Source of the DNA: Neodontobutis hainanensis
Taxonomy: Eukaryota > Chordata > Actinopteri > Gobiiformes > Odontobutidae
Length of the DNA stretch: 64,000 nucleotides
Direction of reading: 5' to 3'
Assembly (NCBI GenBank): GCA_024349245.1
Contig: JALDNG010000819.1
Location: 1 to 64,000 of the forward strand
In this document: piece by piece, positions 21,441-32,700 of the stretch
How positions within the stretch are numbered: position 1 is the first letter of the stretch
How the letters are laid out: each line of letters starts with the position of its first letter
Notes under the pieces: generated by a model
Databases searched by the model: none
What the model was told of the DNA's origin: nothing
What the model saw: the letters and a program-made list of their open reading frames with translations, nothing else
Position numbers and translations under genes: made by a program

Positions 21441-21561
21441 AGTGTACTCCAGAGTATCCATGTGTTGGCTTGAGTCTCTACTGCCACTTTCAAAACTTTG
21501 GCAGTGCCCTCCTGACGCCTACATACTGTGCACAGGAGACAACTGGAGCGGCATTTTGATG
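21441..21561 (+). pseudogene. Calcium-channel domain-IV exon c (pore loop), right arm, 1 base short
   Basis: After ACTAG the exon reads ECTPEYPCVGLSLYCHFQNF then GSALLT, and in a frame offset by one base YILCTGDNWSGILM before GTAGAC. TGDNW with the selectivity-filter Asp is the Cav3 domain IV pore (STGDNWNGIM in the known family). Its 121 bases are one short of the length needed to join neighbouring exons. The left arm has a different deletion at the same spot, so the ancestral exon was probably in frame. Confidence 0.75.
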
Positions 21562-21850
21562 GTAGACAAACTCAAGAACAAGCCCAGAACCACAACACAA
21601 ATAAAAATTCTAGCACACAATTATAGCTTTGCCTGTGCACTGGCTCTAAAACATGTATTCCTAACGACTGTTATTGCTCCATCAATGTACATAGTGCAGC
21701 TGTAAACATTTATAGCAGTTATTCCTGTGGGGAAATTTCTTATCGGCATTCTCCACCAGGGGCATCCAGCATGTTTTTGATGTTAGTGGGGCTTTGGTGA
21801 GTACCCAAAGAAAACCCACCCGAGCAAGTGGATGTTTTTAGAAAATAAGT

Positions 21851-22044
21851 GGGGCTCAGTGGCTCAGTGGTAGAGCGCTTGTCCCTGGTGGTTCGATTCC
21901 CGCCTCCTCACAGTTCATACTGTCGATGTGTCCTTGGGCAAGACAGTCCTTGATTCCAGTGGTGTTCAGGCTGTAACACTGGTGAATTGAAGCTTAATGT
22001 AAGTCGCTTTGAATAAAAGCATCAGCTAAATGAATAAATGTAAA
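21851..22044 (+). mobile_element. tRNA-derived SINE (SINE-B), right arm
   Basis: Head GGGGCTCAGTGGCTCAGTGG, A-box TGGCTCAGTGGTAGAGCGC, B-box GGTTCGATTCC, core CCTTGGGCAAGACAG, tail GCTTTGAATAAAAGC hairpin and CTAAATGAATAAATG. It lies in the intron between channel exons c and d. Confidence 0.85.
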
Positions 22045-22367
22045 CGTAAGTAAGTAACGCCCACAATAGTTTGCAGTTGTGTAAGTTTTCTAATCAAAGT
22101 TATCAGTTCAACAACATAAACACTGCTAAAACAGCTTGAAGTGCAATGATGTCATGGTATACCACGTGCCAAGAAATGTATGGCCCTGTCCTCCGAGTGG
22201 TACATGTGTGAAGGATGCCCCAATGCTGCAGTAACGCTCTCAATCAGACTCCATTGAGCCTTTTATTCACACTTCCTCAAGTATGCATCAGACCTGACTT
22301 TGCTGGAAAATATTTTTAATTCTACCGTGATTTTTGATATCTACGTTTTTTCATTGATTTGTTAAAG

Positions 22368-22525
22368 GATACTTTGAGGAGTGCCGACTGGATGATGTAA
22401 ACTGTTCAACCTACCTGTCCTGGGCTGCCCCACTGTGCCTTATCACCTTTGTTATAATGGTCCAGTTTGTTTTGGTGAACCTTATTGTGGCCGCCATTAT
22501 ACAGGCCCAAGAGGAGAGCAGGAAT
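22368..22525 (+). pseudogene. Calcium-channel domain-IV exon d (post-pore and S6), right arm, 1 base short
   Basis: Opens with DTLR in the phase expected from GILM. One missing G later the frame continues as ECRLDDVNCSTYLSWAAPLC, then LITFVIMVQFVLVNLIVAAI and IQAQEESRN to a GTAAGT donor. QFVLVN...EESN is the S6 signature of T-type channels (AQFVLVNVVIAVL...EESNKE in the family). 158 bases against an expected 159; the left arm has lost more at the same GAGGG run. Confidence 0.75.
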
Positions 22526-22836
22526 GTAAGTACAAAAGCACACATCACATCTACAAGTCAAATGTTTTTTATTATTATTATGTTGTATTGTGGTTTAAAA
22601 GGTCACAAAAATAACAAGGGACTTGTTTTAAGCCCTGAGTGTAGTCCTCAGTCAGTCTCAAACGTGTACTTCAGGGACATATAATAGAGAGGATAGAGTT
22701 TTAAAGATCCAACTTGTTTTGTTGAAAATTCACTTATAACTTGCATAACTAGCCTGTCTTTTATTGGAACAGGAGGTGTATCAGAGGCAGCATGTTGACC
22801 AGGAGCCACCAGAATGAATAGAATCAAATATTAATG

Positions 22837-23150
22837 TCATTCATTCATTCATTAATTCATCCATTTATTTATTATTTTTTTATTGATCCATTTATTCATT
22901 CATTTATTCCTTGATTTGTTAATTTATTCATTTATTCATCAATTCATTCATTTATTAATTCATTCATTTATTCATTCATCCATTTATTCATTTATTCATT
23001 CATTCATACATTTATTATTTCATGAATTTATTCATTCATTTATTCATTTATTCATTAATTCATTTATTCATTTGTTCATTAATTTATTCATTGATTCAAT
23101 TATTCATTCGTTCATTTATTCATTCATTTATTCATTCATTCATTTTAATA
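22837..23150. repeat. (TTCA)n tetranucleotide microsatellite, right arm
   Basis: Mirror of 15,664-15,975. It has an apparent 107-codon frame of IHSFIHSFI repeats that is purely microsatellite translation. Confidence 0.9.
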
Positions 23151-25340
23151 AGTTGTTTATAAATTATTTTGTACATATGTTTATGTTTGTAAATATGTTT
23201 GAATAATTAAATAATTACTATAATAATCTCTGATCTCTAATTTTCTTCTTTAACACTGTGTTACTTTTAACCACACACCACCTACAGAGCCTAAAAATCA
23301 TAAATAACAATTTATTACATTATTTTTGATGATTTACATCAAACAAGGAAACTAGCCGCTCTTCTAAAGACTAAGTGCATCTGGTGGGTCAGATACCTTT
23401 GACCCGACCTGCCCCATACTGCTCCAGTGGAAACGAGGCTCATGTAACTGAGTTGGAGGGATGTCCAACTCATTTTAGTTCAGGGCCACAGTCTGAGGAA
23501 AAGAGAGCAGCAAGTGGACGTCTGAGATCAGTGAGCTGCAGGACAGAACAACACAAGTATTCCTTCTTTCTGACTGCCATAAGACTCTACCATTAGTCAG
23601 TCTGTGGAAGATGAAGAATTCTGCCTTAACTCATTTGAAGAGCCCTAACAACCGAATTTCCATTAAATAAAGTTTAAAGGGGATTGTTACGTAGGCTGAC
23701 TGGGAAGTGGCTGGACGTTGTGAATTAAAAGTAATAATGAGCAGAAAACAGAAGCTATAATAAATATCAAAGTGCACAATGTGCAAAAAGTGCAATGGAG
23801 GCTGGTGGAGTTCAGTCCTCTCCAGCAGCAGAACAAAAATGTTTATAACATCCGCTTAAATAACTGGGTAAAAACATTAACACTTTTTAAAAAGTTATTA
23901 ACAATAACTATGTTAGAATTCTCTTTGAAATAAGCCAAAAACATAACCCATATTTAAAAACCAATACGATTTACAAACCCTAAAAACCAAAGACTTGTAC
24001 TCACTGAAACCCCTAAACCATTCAACAACCCACTTTGTTTTCCCTCACATTCCCTGCCTTGGTCTGACCCGAACCTTTTAGTGTGTTTTTGTTTCTCTGG
24101 GGTCTTTTTGGCCAGAAACCTGGACATATTAAAAGCACATTTAAAACACACTCATTTTCTCGATACAAGTTCTAATTGTTTCTTCTCTTATTTATACAAT
24201 CATGTGCGATGTCTTTATTTAAGTGCAACTTTGATTTTGTATAAAGTGATGTGTTCTTTAAAAGTGCTAAGTGTATCTTTAAAGTGCTCAGTGACATGTT
24301 CAGTGCGCTGTGCATTTATACATTACGTTAACGACCTGTTACAGGGAATAATAAAGTCATTTTGAGTTTTAAATTAACAGTTATGGATCTTTCAAAAGTA
24401 AATTTGACTTGAAACGTAGACATAAGGCATCCACCCACCCAGTGTGGAACAGGTACCTCTGGTTTGTGCTTGCTCTTTCTAGTCAAACAAAACATTTACA
24501 AAATATAACACTATTGATTTGAACTTTTATTGAAAGGTTAAAAGGTTCTGGTGGCTCCAAATGTGAGAAGGTGGTACTTTTGCTCAATGGGTGTCCAGTT
24601 TTTAAATTTGTGACATTAAGCAAATTAAGGTCTAAGCAATTACAAAAAAAGTTACATAATATAAAAGTAAACACATCTATTGTTAAATATATAAATTAAT
24701 AATAATAATCCATCAAAGTGTTTAAAAATAATCAAAACATTGCAAAAACAAAACTGTTTAAAGTAACATGTTACAACAGGATCAACAGAATGAAAGTTAA
24801 GTTTCTAAAAACAAACAACACAATTCTTCAAAGGAACTTTATTTTGTAACAAACAATATGAAGAGAAGGATAGCTCAGAAGAAGTCAGAGTGAACAAAAC
24901 TGTGGATAAAGGTTGTAAATTAGAGGATCATAGGCTGTCACTTCTCCTCCACCAGAGACCTGCTTCAGGAGAAGGGAGGCTGGCTGCAGGAGCCTTAGGG
25001 ACATGGCAGGGCCTTTTTTCACACTCGGCAGCCTCTGTGCAGGACCGAACTGGTCACATTGGCCAGCAGTCCCAAAACCTGGTCCCAGGTTGGTGCTTTG
25101 TCAATGTGCTGTGACATATCCTGTTGTGTAATATTTTTGATATTATGTGTTTTATTCTTGTATACTTATTTAGTTACTCATTTATGCATGATGAGTTAAT
25201 GTTGTGTTTTAAGGTTTATAATCAAGGATTTATATATATTATATCTATGAACATATTAATAGGAAAAAGAAAACATAATGATTAGTTTAATGCACACAGG
25301 AAAGATCTAGTTAAAGATAAGAGACATGTGTCTGCTCCAG
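23151..25340. other. Intergenic spacer, right arm
   Basis: Mirror of 13,470-15,663. Contains the hAT-like end near 23,456-23,500 (ATGTCCAACTCATTTTAGTT). No recognisable exon. Confidence 0.5.
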
Positions 25341-25560
25341 AAGGGGTCAGAAAGTAACTGGGACAAAGTTAAAGGCTCTCGCTGTGAAGAGACGAGAGAA
25401 ACCACCACAAGAGGCTTCAAACTCACAGATGGATCTCTCACATCAAGTCAACACCGTGTACAGTGTGCTGCAGAAACCTAAAAGCCTGAGGGCACAGCGC
25501 CCCTGCAGGACACACAGAACAACACAGACACACCTTATAAAAGTACAAATGTTATTTCTA
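25341..25560 (+). pseudogene. Cytoplasmic-tail-like exon with TVYSVL motif (right arm)
   Basis: Partner of 13,215-13,469. From about 25,384 the + frame reads KPPQEASNSQMDLSHQVNTV then YSVLQKPKSLRAQ. An extra base near 25,392 (GAGACGAGAG against GAGGCAGAG on the left) breaks the frame with the upstream part. The tyrosine motif is identical in both arms. Confidence 0.5.
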
Positions 25561-25697
25561 AGCTTATTGCCATTTTATTTCAAGGGTTTTTATATTTTAA
25601 CATTGCTTTGTTGTGTAGGAGACCAAATTAAAAAGCAAATGTCAAATGTAATCTTTATATTAAAAAGTATTTGTTTTCTTTGCTCTGGTATCCTGAC

Positions 25698-25904
25698 CTG
25701 TTACCCTCAGTCTTTACTTAGATTGTGCTTTTGTGTTGGTCCCACATGAGTAAAAACCCTGATCTGACTCTGAGTGTGTCGGCAGAGGTTTGTTTAAACT
25801 GATGGTTTGTGCCCTCGAGCACTGGTAATCCATCTTTGTAAACGTTATAAAGGATCTTTGAGAAGGATACGACACAGACTCAACATCGATAGAACTAATC
25901 AAAC
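25698..25904 (-). pseudogene. Ig exon relic with in-frame stop, opposite strand (right arm)
   Basis: 207 bases, same length and same TAA as 12,909-13,115. Differences are substitutions only (SDPS to SYPS, LTKM to FTKM). Confidence 0.7.
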
Positions 25905-25945
25905 CTAAATAAAGAACAAATGAAGACAGAGTTTTAAAGACTCAC

Positions 25946-25980
25946 AGAGGAACCCTAGAGCCCAAACTGAAGAGAGTCAT
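25946..25980 (-). pseudogene. Signal-peptide-like exon of the divergent Ig relic (right arm)
   Basis: Mirror of 12,833-12,867; ATG at 25,980 on -, GTGAGT donor, 35 bases in both arms. Confidence 0.5.
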
Positions 25981-27688
25981 CCTCAAATCTGCACTTGTTT
26001 GCATTAAAAATCTCATGTATTGTTTATTTTTCCTAGCAAACTTAATTTTTAGCATTTGTGACATGTTTGTACTTTGGGTACAGCTGTGAACATTGAACAT
26101 TACATTGAAAAGAGTGCGCTGCCATTGGTCGACACTGGCGTGTCATAAATGCTCCAGGAAGATTAATATCTGCTGAATGTGTCTTTTATTACAGAATAAC
26201 TGCAACAGAGAAAATGGAGGCAACGTGAAACCCAATAAATTCTGTCAATTCAATAATGTAATGTTTTACAAAGCAGAGATAAATGCAGTATGTGGCTAAG
26301 CTAATGCTAAGCTAACTAACTACAGTTTGATATTTTTAAATAAAAAGAAGCAGGGAGGTCCTCAGCTGCTTTTGGGAGAAAGTGAAATCTGAGACAGGGA
26401 TGGAAAAAGAAAATTTTCTATCGCTTTTAAATCCAGGTAACTGCTATTTCTATTTTGTCCACTGTGGTCGCAGTGTTTTAGTAATAGTAGAGAACACAAC
26501 ACAACACTGACTCCCAGGACTGAACAGCAGAGGGCAGCAGTGCACCATCTGGTCCCATAAATGGTAAGTTTGTTTTATTCTTTTGTCTTTTGCTGTAAAA
26601 ATAACTCTGTGACAGAGAAAAGTAGACACAAGGTGTAAAATTCTGCAAAAATGACCACTTTCTATTTATTCTCTGAGGAGAATGGGAAACCTGTCTGTTT
26701 TTATCTGTAGCCGAAAGGTCAGCGAAAGTGCATAAAGGCTCCTTCGTTAAATACGCTTATGCTAGCAAAACATTAGCTTCAAAGATATATTGTGAGAATG
26801 AGTTTGTGAAAACACACACATGATGAACTACGGTAGCTCCACATGGACAAAAGACAATCTCTCGACAGCCAACATTAACCTTTTGGTCTGTGATTAATGA
26901 GATCACTGACATTATAATGTAATTGTACCTCTTTGCACTTTAGACCAAAGAATAACAAGGAGTTGTTGTTATTTATAGGTTTTTATTCTATTCTTTTACT
27001 GGTCCACTTCAGATTGTGTTTCCTGAACTAAAAAGTGTTTGAAACTCCTGCTTTGGAATATAGTCTGAAAATAAGATATTTACAATGTATTAACAAATTA
27101 TTATTTTCACACTGCAAATACCTTATAAATGTGTTAATCCAATTGTAAAGCAATAAGTTATTTAGCTTCTAAGATTAAAATTTACTGTACATTCATTAAT
27201 AAAAGGTTCTTAATGGGTTGTAAACCATTAACCAGTGTTATATATAAAATTTGCTTTCACTTTTCTTAAGGACTACCTCTAAATAACTTTATACATTAAT
27301 GTTTTCTAATCCTTATGTAAACCCTTGTAAAGAGGAGATCAATCTGTGACATGTGATCATGCACTGTAAACTTTACTGACACACCTTTTAAAACATTACC
27401 AATATCTATAAACTACAAAGGCATATATTTTATTATATTTACTGTATATGTGTTAGAAAGTGTGCCAGTGAAGGTTTTGCAAGTTTTGTCTTAATAAATA
27501 AGAAAGTAACAAGTTGAAAAAAGAAGAAACACCAGCTTTTAAACATACCTTCTTTAATTCAGAGCTCTCACTTTTGCCGTTATAAAAATGACACACATTT
27601 TGTCTTTGGTTTTTCTATTAAAATGTGAGAATGTTGCTGTATATTAAGTTTCTTTGATTGCTTATATATTGACATTTCTGATTTTCAG
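25981..27688. other. Intergenic spacer, right arm, with one hAT-like end
   Basis: Mirror of 11,123-12,832. Terminal-like hAT sequence near 26,990-27,051. No coding exon seen. Confidence 0.5.
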
Positions 27689-27724
27689 TGCTGAATATCC
27701 TTGTCTTCATTGGACATGCTGAAG
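27689..27724 (+). CDS. Second signal-peptide-like mini-exon preceding the half-Ig exon (right arm)
   Basis: 36 bases, TTTTCAG acceptor and GTAATG donor, coding LNILVFIGHAE; same as the left arm. Confidence 0.55.
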
Positions 27725-27784
27725 GTAATGCACCTTTATTTTCTGTCGATATTCATCTTTGTTTCTTCTTCCTTTGTATTTTAG

Positions 27785-27921
27785 ATGTTGAGTTGAGAAA
27801 TAATCCAAATGTGTCTCATTTCTACACCGGATAAACACTTACCATTGCATGATGAGCGGAGAATACCAGTGTCGGTCTTCAGAGCGGCTCGATAAATGTG
27901 ACTAAACTTGTAACTGTGTCC
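27785..27921 (+). pseudogene. Half-Ig exon (right arm, altered)
   Basis: 137 bases against 138 on the left. An insertion of a few bases after DVEL and further indels around GGEYQCR (here the frame reads out of register) break it. Confidence 0.6.
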
Positions 27922-28169
27922 GTAAAGTATTCAGATTATTATTCGAACAGATTGTGACGTGAAAAAACAATCTTTGTGTTGAGTTGAGCTAGAGTCTTGC
28001 TTAATCTGTGATGTGTGTTAAGGTTTGTTGTTAAATTTGAGGTAGAGTGACTTTAAATGCCCTTCAGTTGGACTCACTGCAGCTTGAATTGTTTGTATTT
28101 ATTGGTGCAAGCAGATTTATTAAAACAGTGAATAATTGTTGTATATTTTAAAGATCTCAGCTGCTACAC

Positions 28170-28474
28170 AAAAATAATTTTACTGAACAGTAACACCCTA
28201 CAGCAGGGTGAACAAACTAGAAATAAAAGTCTGTAACTTGGCTGGTTTGTATTTGGCTCGGTAGAAAAGAAGCGGCTGACTTTGAGTTCAGTTTCTTGGA
28301 ATATCAGACATATGGCCTTTGAGGAGACTCCAGTGAAAAACTCTAAAACTCAATTAATTGTTAATGTCAATATAATATCTGCTGTCTTTAATTATTATTA
28401 AATTAGTAGTTAATGCTTGGCAGATTGAACAGCCAGTATTGGGTCCTTGGGCCTTGGTTTGACCACCACTGCTA
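28170..28474. mobile_element. hAT-like terminal fragment, right arm
   Basis: Mirror of 10,374-10,660. Ends CCTTGGTTTGACCACCACTG. The right arm also carries about 20 extra bases (AATGTCAATATAATATCTGC region near 28,360) not seen on the left. Confidence 0.5.
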
Positions 28475-29710
28475 CAAATATTCAAGAGTCCCACCAAGAC
28501 ACTATAAGGCACTGCAGCAGAGCTTTACATGGATTACAATGAATTGATGATTTACTATAGGTTTTAAATGATTATGTAGTTATTATATTTGCTGATTCTG
28601 CTGATTAGGCTTATAGATGATTAAACTGATGGACAGGAGTTTGTGTCGCACTGGAAATGAAAAAGGGAATTTTGAAACCTCCATTAAAGCAACAAAATAA
28701 ACTGTTTCACCATCTCCTAACCTTAGCTTCAGCTGTCACCTGTAGCTCCGCTCCACCTTGGCAGGAGCGCGCAGCATCTCGTGAGAGCGCACCTCCTGGA
28801 GCTGCTCAGCTGTGAGTGTTTTCTCCCTTCAAAACTGTTCACAGATCTGGAGACTATAGAGTTCAGTCAGAAACCAGAATGAACCAGGATCTGACTTTAA
28901 CTCATGGATGAACACTAACAGAGAGGATCAGGCCCAGGACGACAACACTGCTCCTTGAACTCCAGCACATTCAGTTTTTAAAGTGTGTCACTGCACTTGT
29001 TTCATTTTTAGGTCAAAAGCCACACATTTCTATGACGTTCAATGACACACTTTATCTCACTCCTCTGTGAGCTGTACTGTAGCTTCAGTTCTGACAAACA
29101 CACAAACAATTATAAACCTCTACAGAACAATAACCACAAAAGACAAGTATCTAACACGTTTCTGAACAAGAATGATGTTATCTCTCCTTCAGCTTCAAGA
29201 CGACAACACAGTTCATAGTTGCTCCTTCTTTGTCTCAGTGTCATTGTAGAGTCAAGAAGAAGTAACACATCTATTTCCTTTAGTTCTTACACTGATCTTC
29301 AATGTTTTTCTTAGTACTCAATATATCTAACGGAGTAAAGATCAACAGGTTCATATAACAATGATCAGACTGTATTTAGTTGTTTACAATATTTTAGTGC
29401 TACAGGTGTCACTTCTACTGCTAACTGCCGACTTACATGTGATGCATATAGTTTAATGATTATTTAAAATGTATTCTATTTTTATTTTATTCTAAACAGG
29501 TGTTGCATGATGGGTCGACTGTGAGAAAAGTCTCAAAGTGTGAAAGCTGTGGTTCAGTGTCTGTGTGAGGTAAGTGTGAAAAAGGAAGTGCAGACCAGTT
29601 AAACATATCTTCATCAAATGTACCCTCCTCTTCCTCTGTGAGTGCTGTAGATGAAGCCTGTAATGAGCTGGAGTTTGTCAGAGGCAGAGTGACGAGCGCT
29701 GGATGTGAGG
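28475..29710. other. 5' flank of the right FCRL-like copy
   Basis: Mirror of 9,153-10,373. A possible untranslated exon ends near 29,569 before a GTAAGT donor, and a CTGTAG acceptor lies near 29,649 ahead of the coding start. These are pattern calls only; no promoter element is clear. Confidence 0.45.
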
Positions 29711-29747
29711 ATGGGACCCTCTCTGGTCTGGACTCTGGGGCTCATCT
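29711..29747 (+). CDS. FCRL-like signal-peptide exon 1 (right arm)
   Basis: ATG at 29,711, MGPSLVWTLGLI plus one base, then a GTGAGT donor. An upstream ATG at 29,703 meets TGA at once, so 29,711 is preferred. Confidence 0.8.
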
Positions 29748-32700
29748 GTGAGTTTACAACACTTTGACTTTAAACAGGTCAACATCTAAACTTTTGTCAG
29801 GCCTTTGTCGACATAAACTCTTTTATAATTCATATTTCAGTCTTCAATGTCGTCTTCTTCAAACACACAAAAGGTAAATAACTATCCTGTTTAATCTTTA
29901 TTTAGTTCAGTTTCAGATTTTATTTAACATATATATGGCCTTATGTTACAAAACGTTCATAAAGAAGTGGAATTACATATTCTTCAAGCTGTGTTGTTTT
30001 ATATTAGGCCATGTAACGTACAGTGTTACTTCTGCAGTTGTCATTAAGATGATTGTGTTTTCATGTTTACATCTATAGGACAGGGATATGACACCTGGGC
30101 CCATTATGACATCAAGAAATAAACTCACTGTGTTTGTGTTCTTTTATTGTTGCCTGTGACAGAGTTTAAAGAGATTTTCTATATTATTTTTGTCATATTT
30201 AAAAAATATCATAATGTTAGATGGATTTTTTGCCCCAAAAAGTCACTGGTTGTGTTTTGTTGAATCTCTTTGTTGCACTGGATGGAGTCGTGAGGACTTG
30301 TGTAGCACTTATCCACAGTTGTCTTTAGTCTGTTCTTAAAACACAGGGCTTACTTTTAAATCTTTGACATGAAGACTTGAGAAACTGTCAACACTCAGTA
30401 AATTATAATTTAGAGTCCTGTGTTGGTTCTTTTATGTTCTACTTTTGATAAATGTAATGATGAGAAAACAAAAAATAAACCTACACCTTTAACTCTGCCA
30501 TGTTTCTTTTGTAATTTTCTTTTCTCTTTCTTTGTATACAGTTGTTATACAGTGGCCGTAAAGTGCAAACAAATTAACAAAAGCAAATATCAAAATAACA
30601 AATCAGAAAACAAATTTACCCTTTAAACCTATTTAAGGCGTCAGAACAAGCAGCATAATGCACTACACAGCCCCAAGCCTAATATGGGTAAGCCGACATC
30701 CAATTACTCAGCGGAAACCCCGCTAAACGCACATGTAAGCCATATACACCAACTTCAAACACAGACCAAAAACAATCATACAAAAGACAACATGTCAAGG
30801 TGTGAAGCCCCTCCTCAACTCAGATGCTACATTTTTGCGAACAGCTGGCCAATACTTAAGCCTACAAACTCATGCCAGACCTCAATTTAAAGTACAGAAG
30901 CTATCGACATAACGTTACAGTTTCCCTCAATTCTATTGGCACTAATGATTTTAAGGAGGCACGATGTGCTCAGTTCGATCAATCGGCTGCAGAGAATTTG
31001 CCGTGCGCAGTGGGGGCCAGCAACCGCTGCATAAAAGAAACAGACGCAGGAGGAAGAATGCAGACTGAAAACACATATAAATACATAGAAGTCTGGTTTA
31101 AGTTCTCAATAATGTATTTAATGAACACCATTAGTGATATAAACATGAAATATATAGTATTTACATGACTAAACTGAAATGGAACAGACTAATCTGTCTG
31201 TACTAAAACCTCTTGAGTTTTATTCTGCTCCACATTATCGGTTTAAAACTTTGCAGGATAATGTTAAACATGTTTTATTTACATGTTATGAAGTAAAAAG
31301 TTGCAACAGCAGCATTCCAAAGAAACGAAAACTAAAAACTAAAAAAATAATTTAGCTGTGTGCCATCTTCATTTTCTCTTTACTAGTAACACATATTAAT
31401 ATGATAACACTTTTGACAAATCTCCACAAAGTTCCCTTTAAAATGACAAAATTATTCAAATACACCTTATTGTTGCTGAAATATAGTCTTTACTTTATGG
31501 GTATGGATTTTTGAGCAGTGTTCTTGAAAATAGGCCTCGGGTTTAAAGGGTTAATAAAACTAAAAACACATCAATAATTCACAGAAACAAGAGTGAGTCA
31601 GAAAGAAGAGTCAGAAAACTGCCTGGTTTTCTAACTTGTAATTTTGTTCTCAGTTCTGTTATTTCGGTTTACACTTTATGGCCATCGTAGTATTACTCTA
31701 AAGCATTTTTTTAAATTTATATTCTTTACTTTACTTTTGTTTACACAGGTGACCATGTGACTCTGAAGGGTCCTGAACAGTCTGTGTATCTCGGAGACAA
31801 TGTAACTCTGGTTTGTGTTCAAAATGTTCAGGCAAATTTGGACTTTTACAAAAATGAATTACTTGTTACGGAGGACAAATACCATAAGATACAACAAAAT
31901 TCTGCCACAGTTGAACTAAAAATGTATTTAGTGGCAAAATCAGATCAGGGTTTTTACTGGTGTGGGACCAAAGACGGACCACAGTCCACAAAGAAAGAAC
32001 TGAAGTTAACAGGTCAGTATTTTAAGACTTCTGATTTTACACAGCACTTATTTTGTTTCACTAATGACAAATAAATCATAAAAATAATTACCATTTCCAT
32101 TTTGCCAAAGTCTGCATCCATCTTTGGCTGACTCTGACTTTAACAAATGCCATGTTTTTCTAATATTGTTCTCTCCTCAGGAAAGGGACGAGAGTCCTTC
32201 TGAAAACATCCAGTGACACCATCCCAGAACAGAGCAGTGTGACTCTGAGCTGTGAAGTCCAGGACTTTAAAGGAACGTATAAATGGTTCAGAAGAAACTC
32301 AGCATTTGACTCTAAGAGGGAAATAATAAAAGAAAACTCAGCTCGTGTCAGTGTCTCAGATGGAGGTGTCTACTGCTGCAGAGGATGGGATGAATATATT
32401 GTCACAGAACAAAGTAATGATGTCACTGTTTTAAAAACTGGTGAGTACAGTTATGTTTTTAAATATAGATCTAAAATAAAAATAAAAGTTAAAAAGTAAG
32501 GAGTTAAAATAAACTGTGCCTATTCTTGGAACAAAATGAGGGTGTTTCTTTTGAGCTGATATGTCTTCAAATATACATTTATTACATTTATTACTTTTAT
32601 TACATTTATTACATTTAAAAACAAACAGTTTTAAAAAGTTGGTGTATATTATACTTTTTTTCTGATTTTTTTTTATTTCACTGCTGTTCTTTGTGATTGT

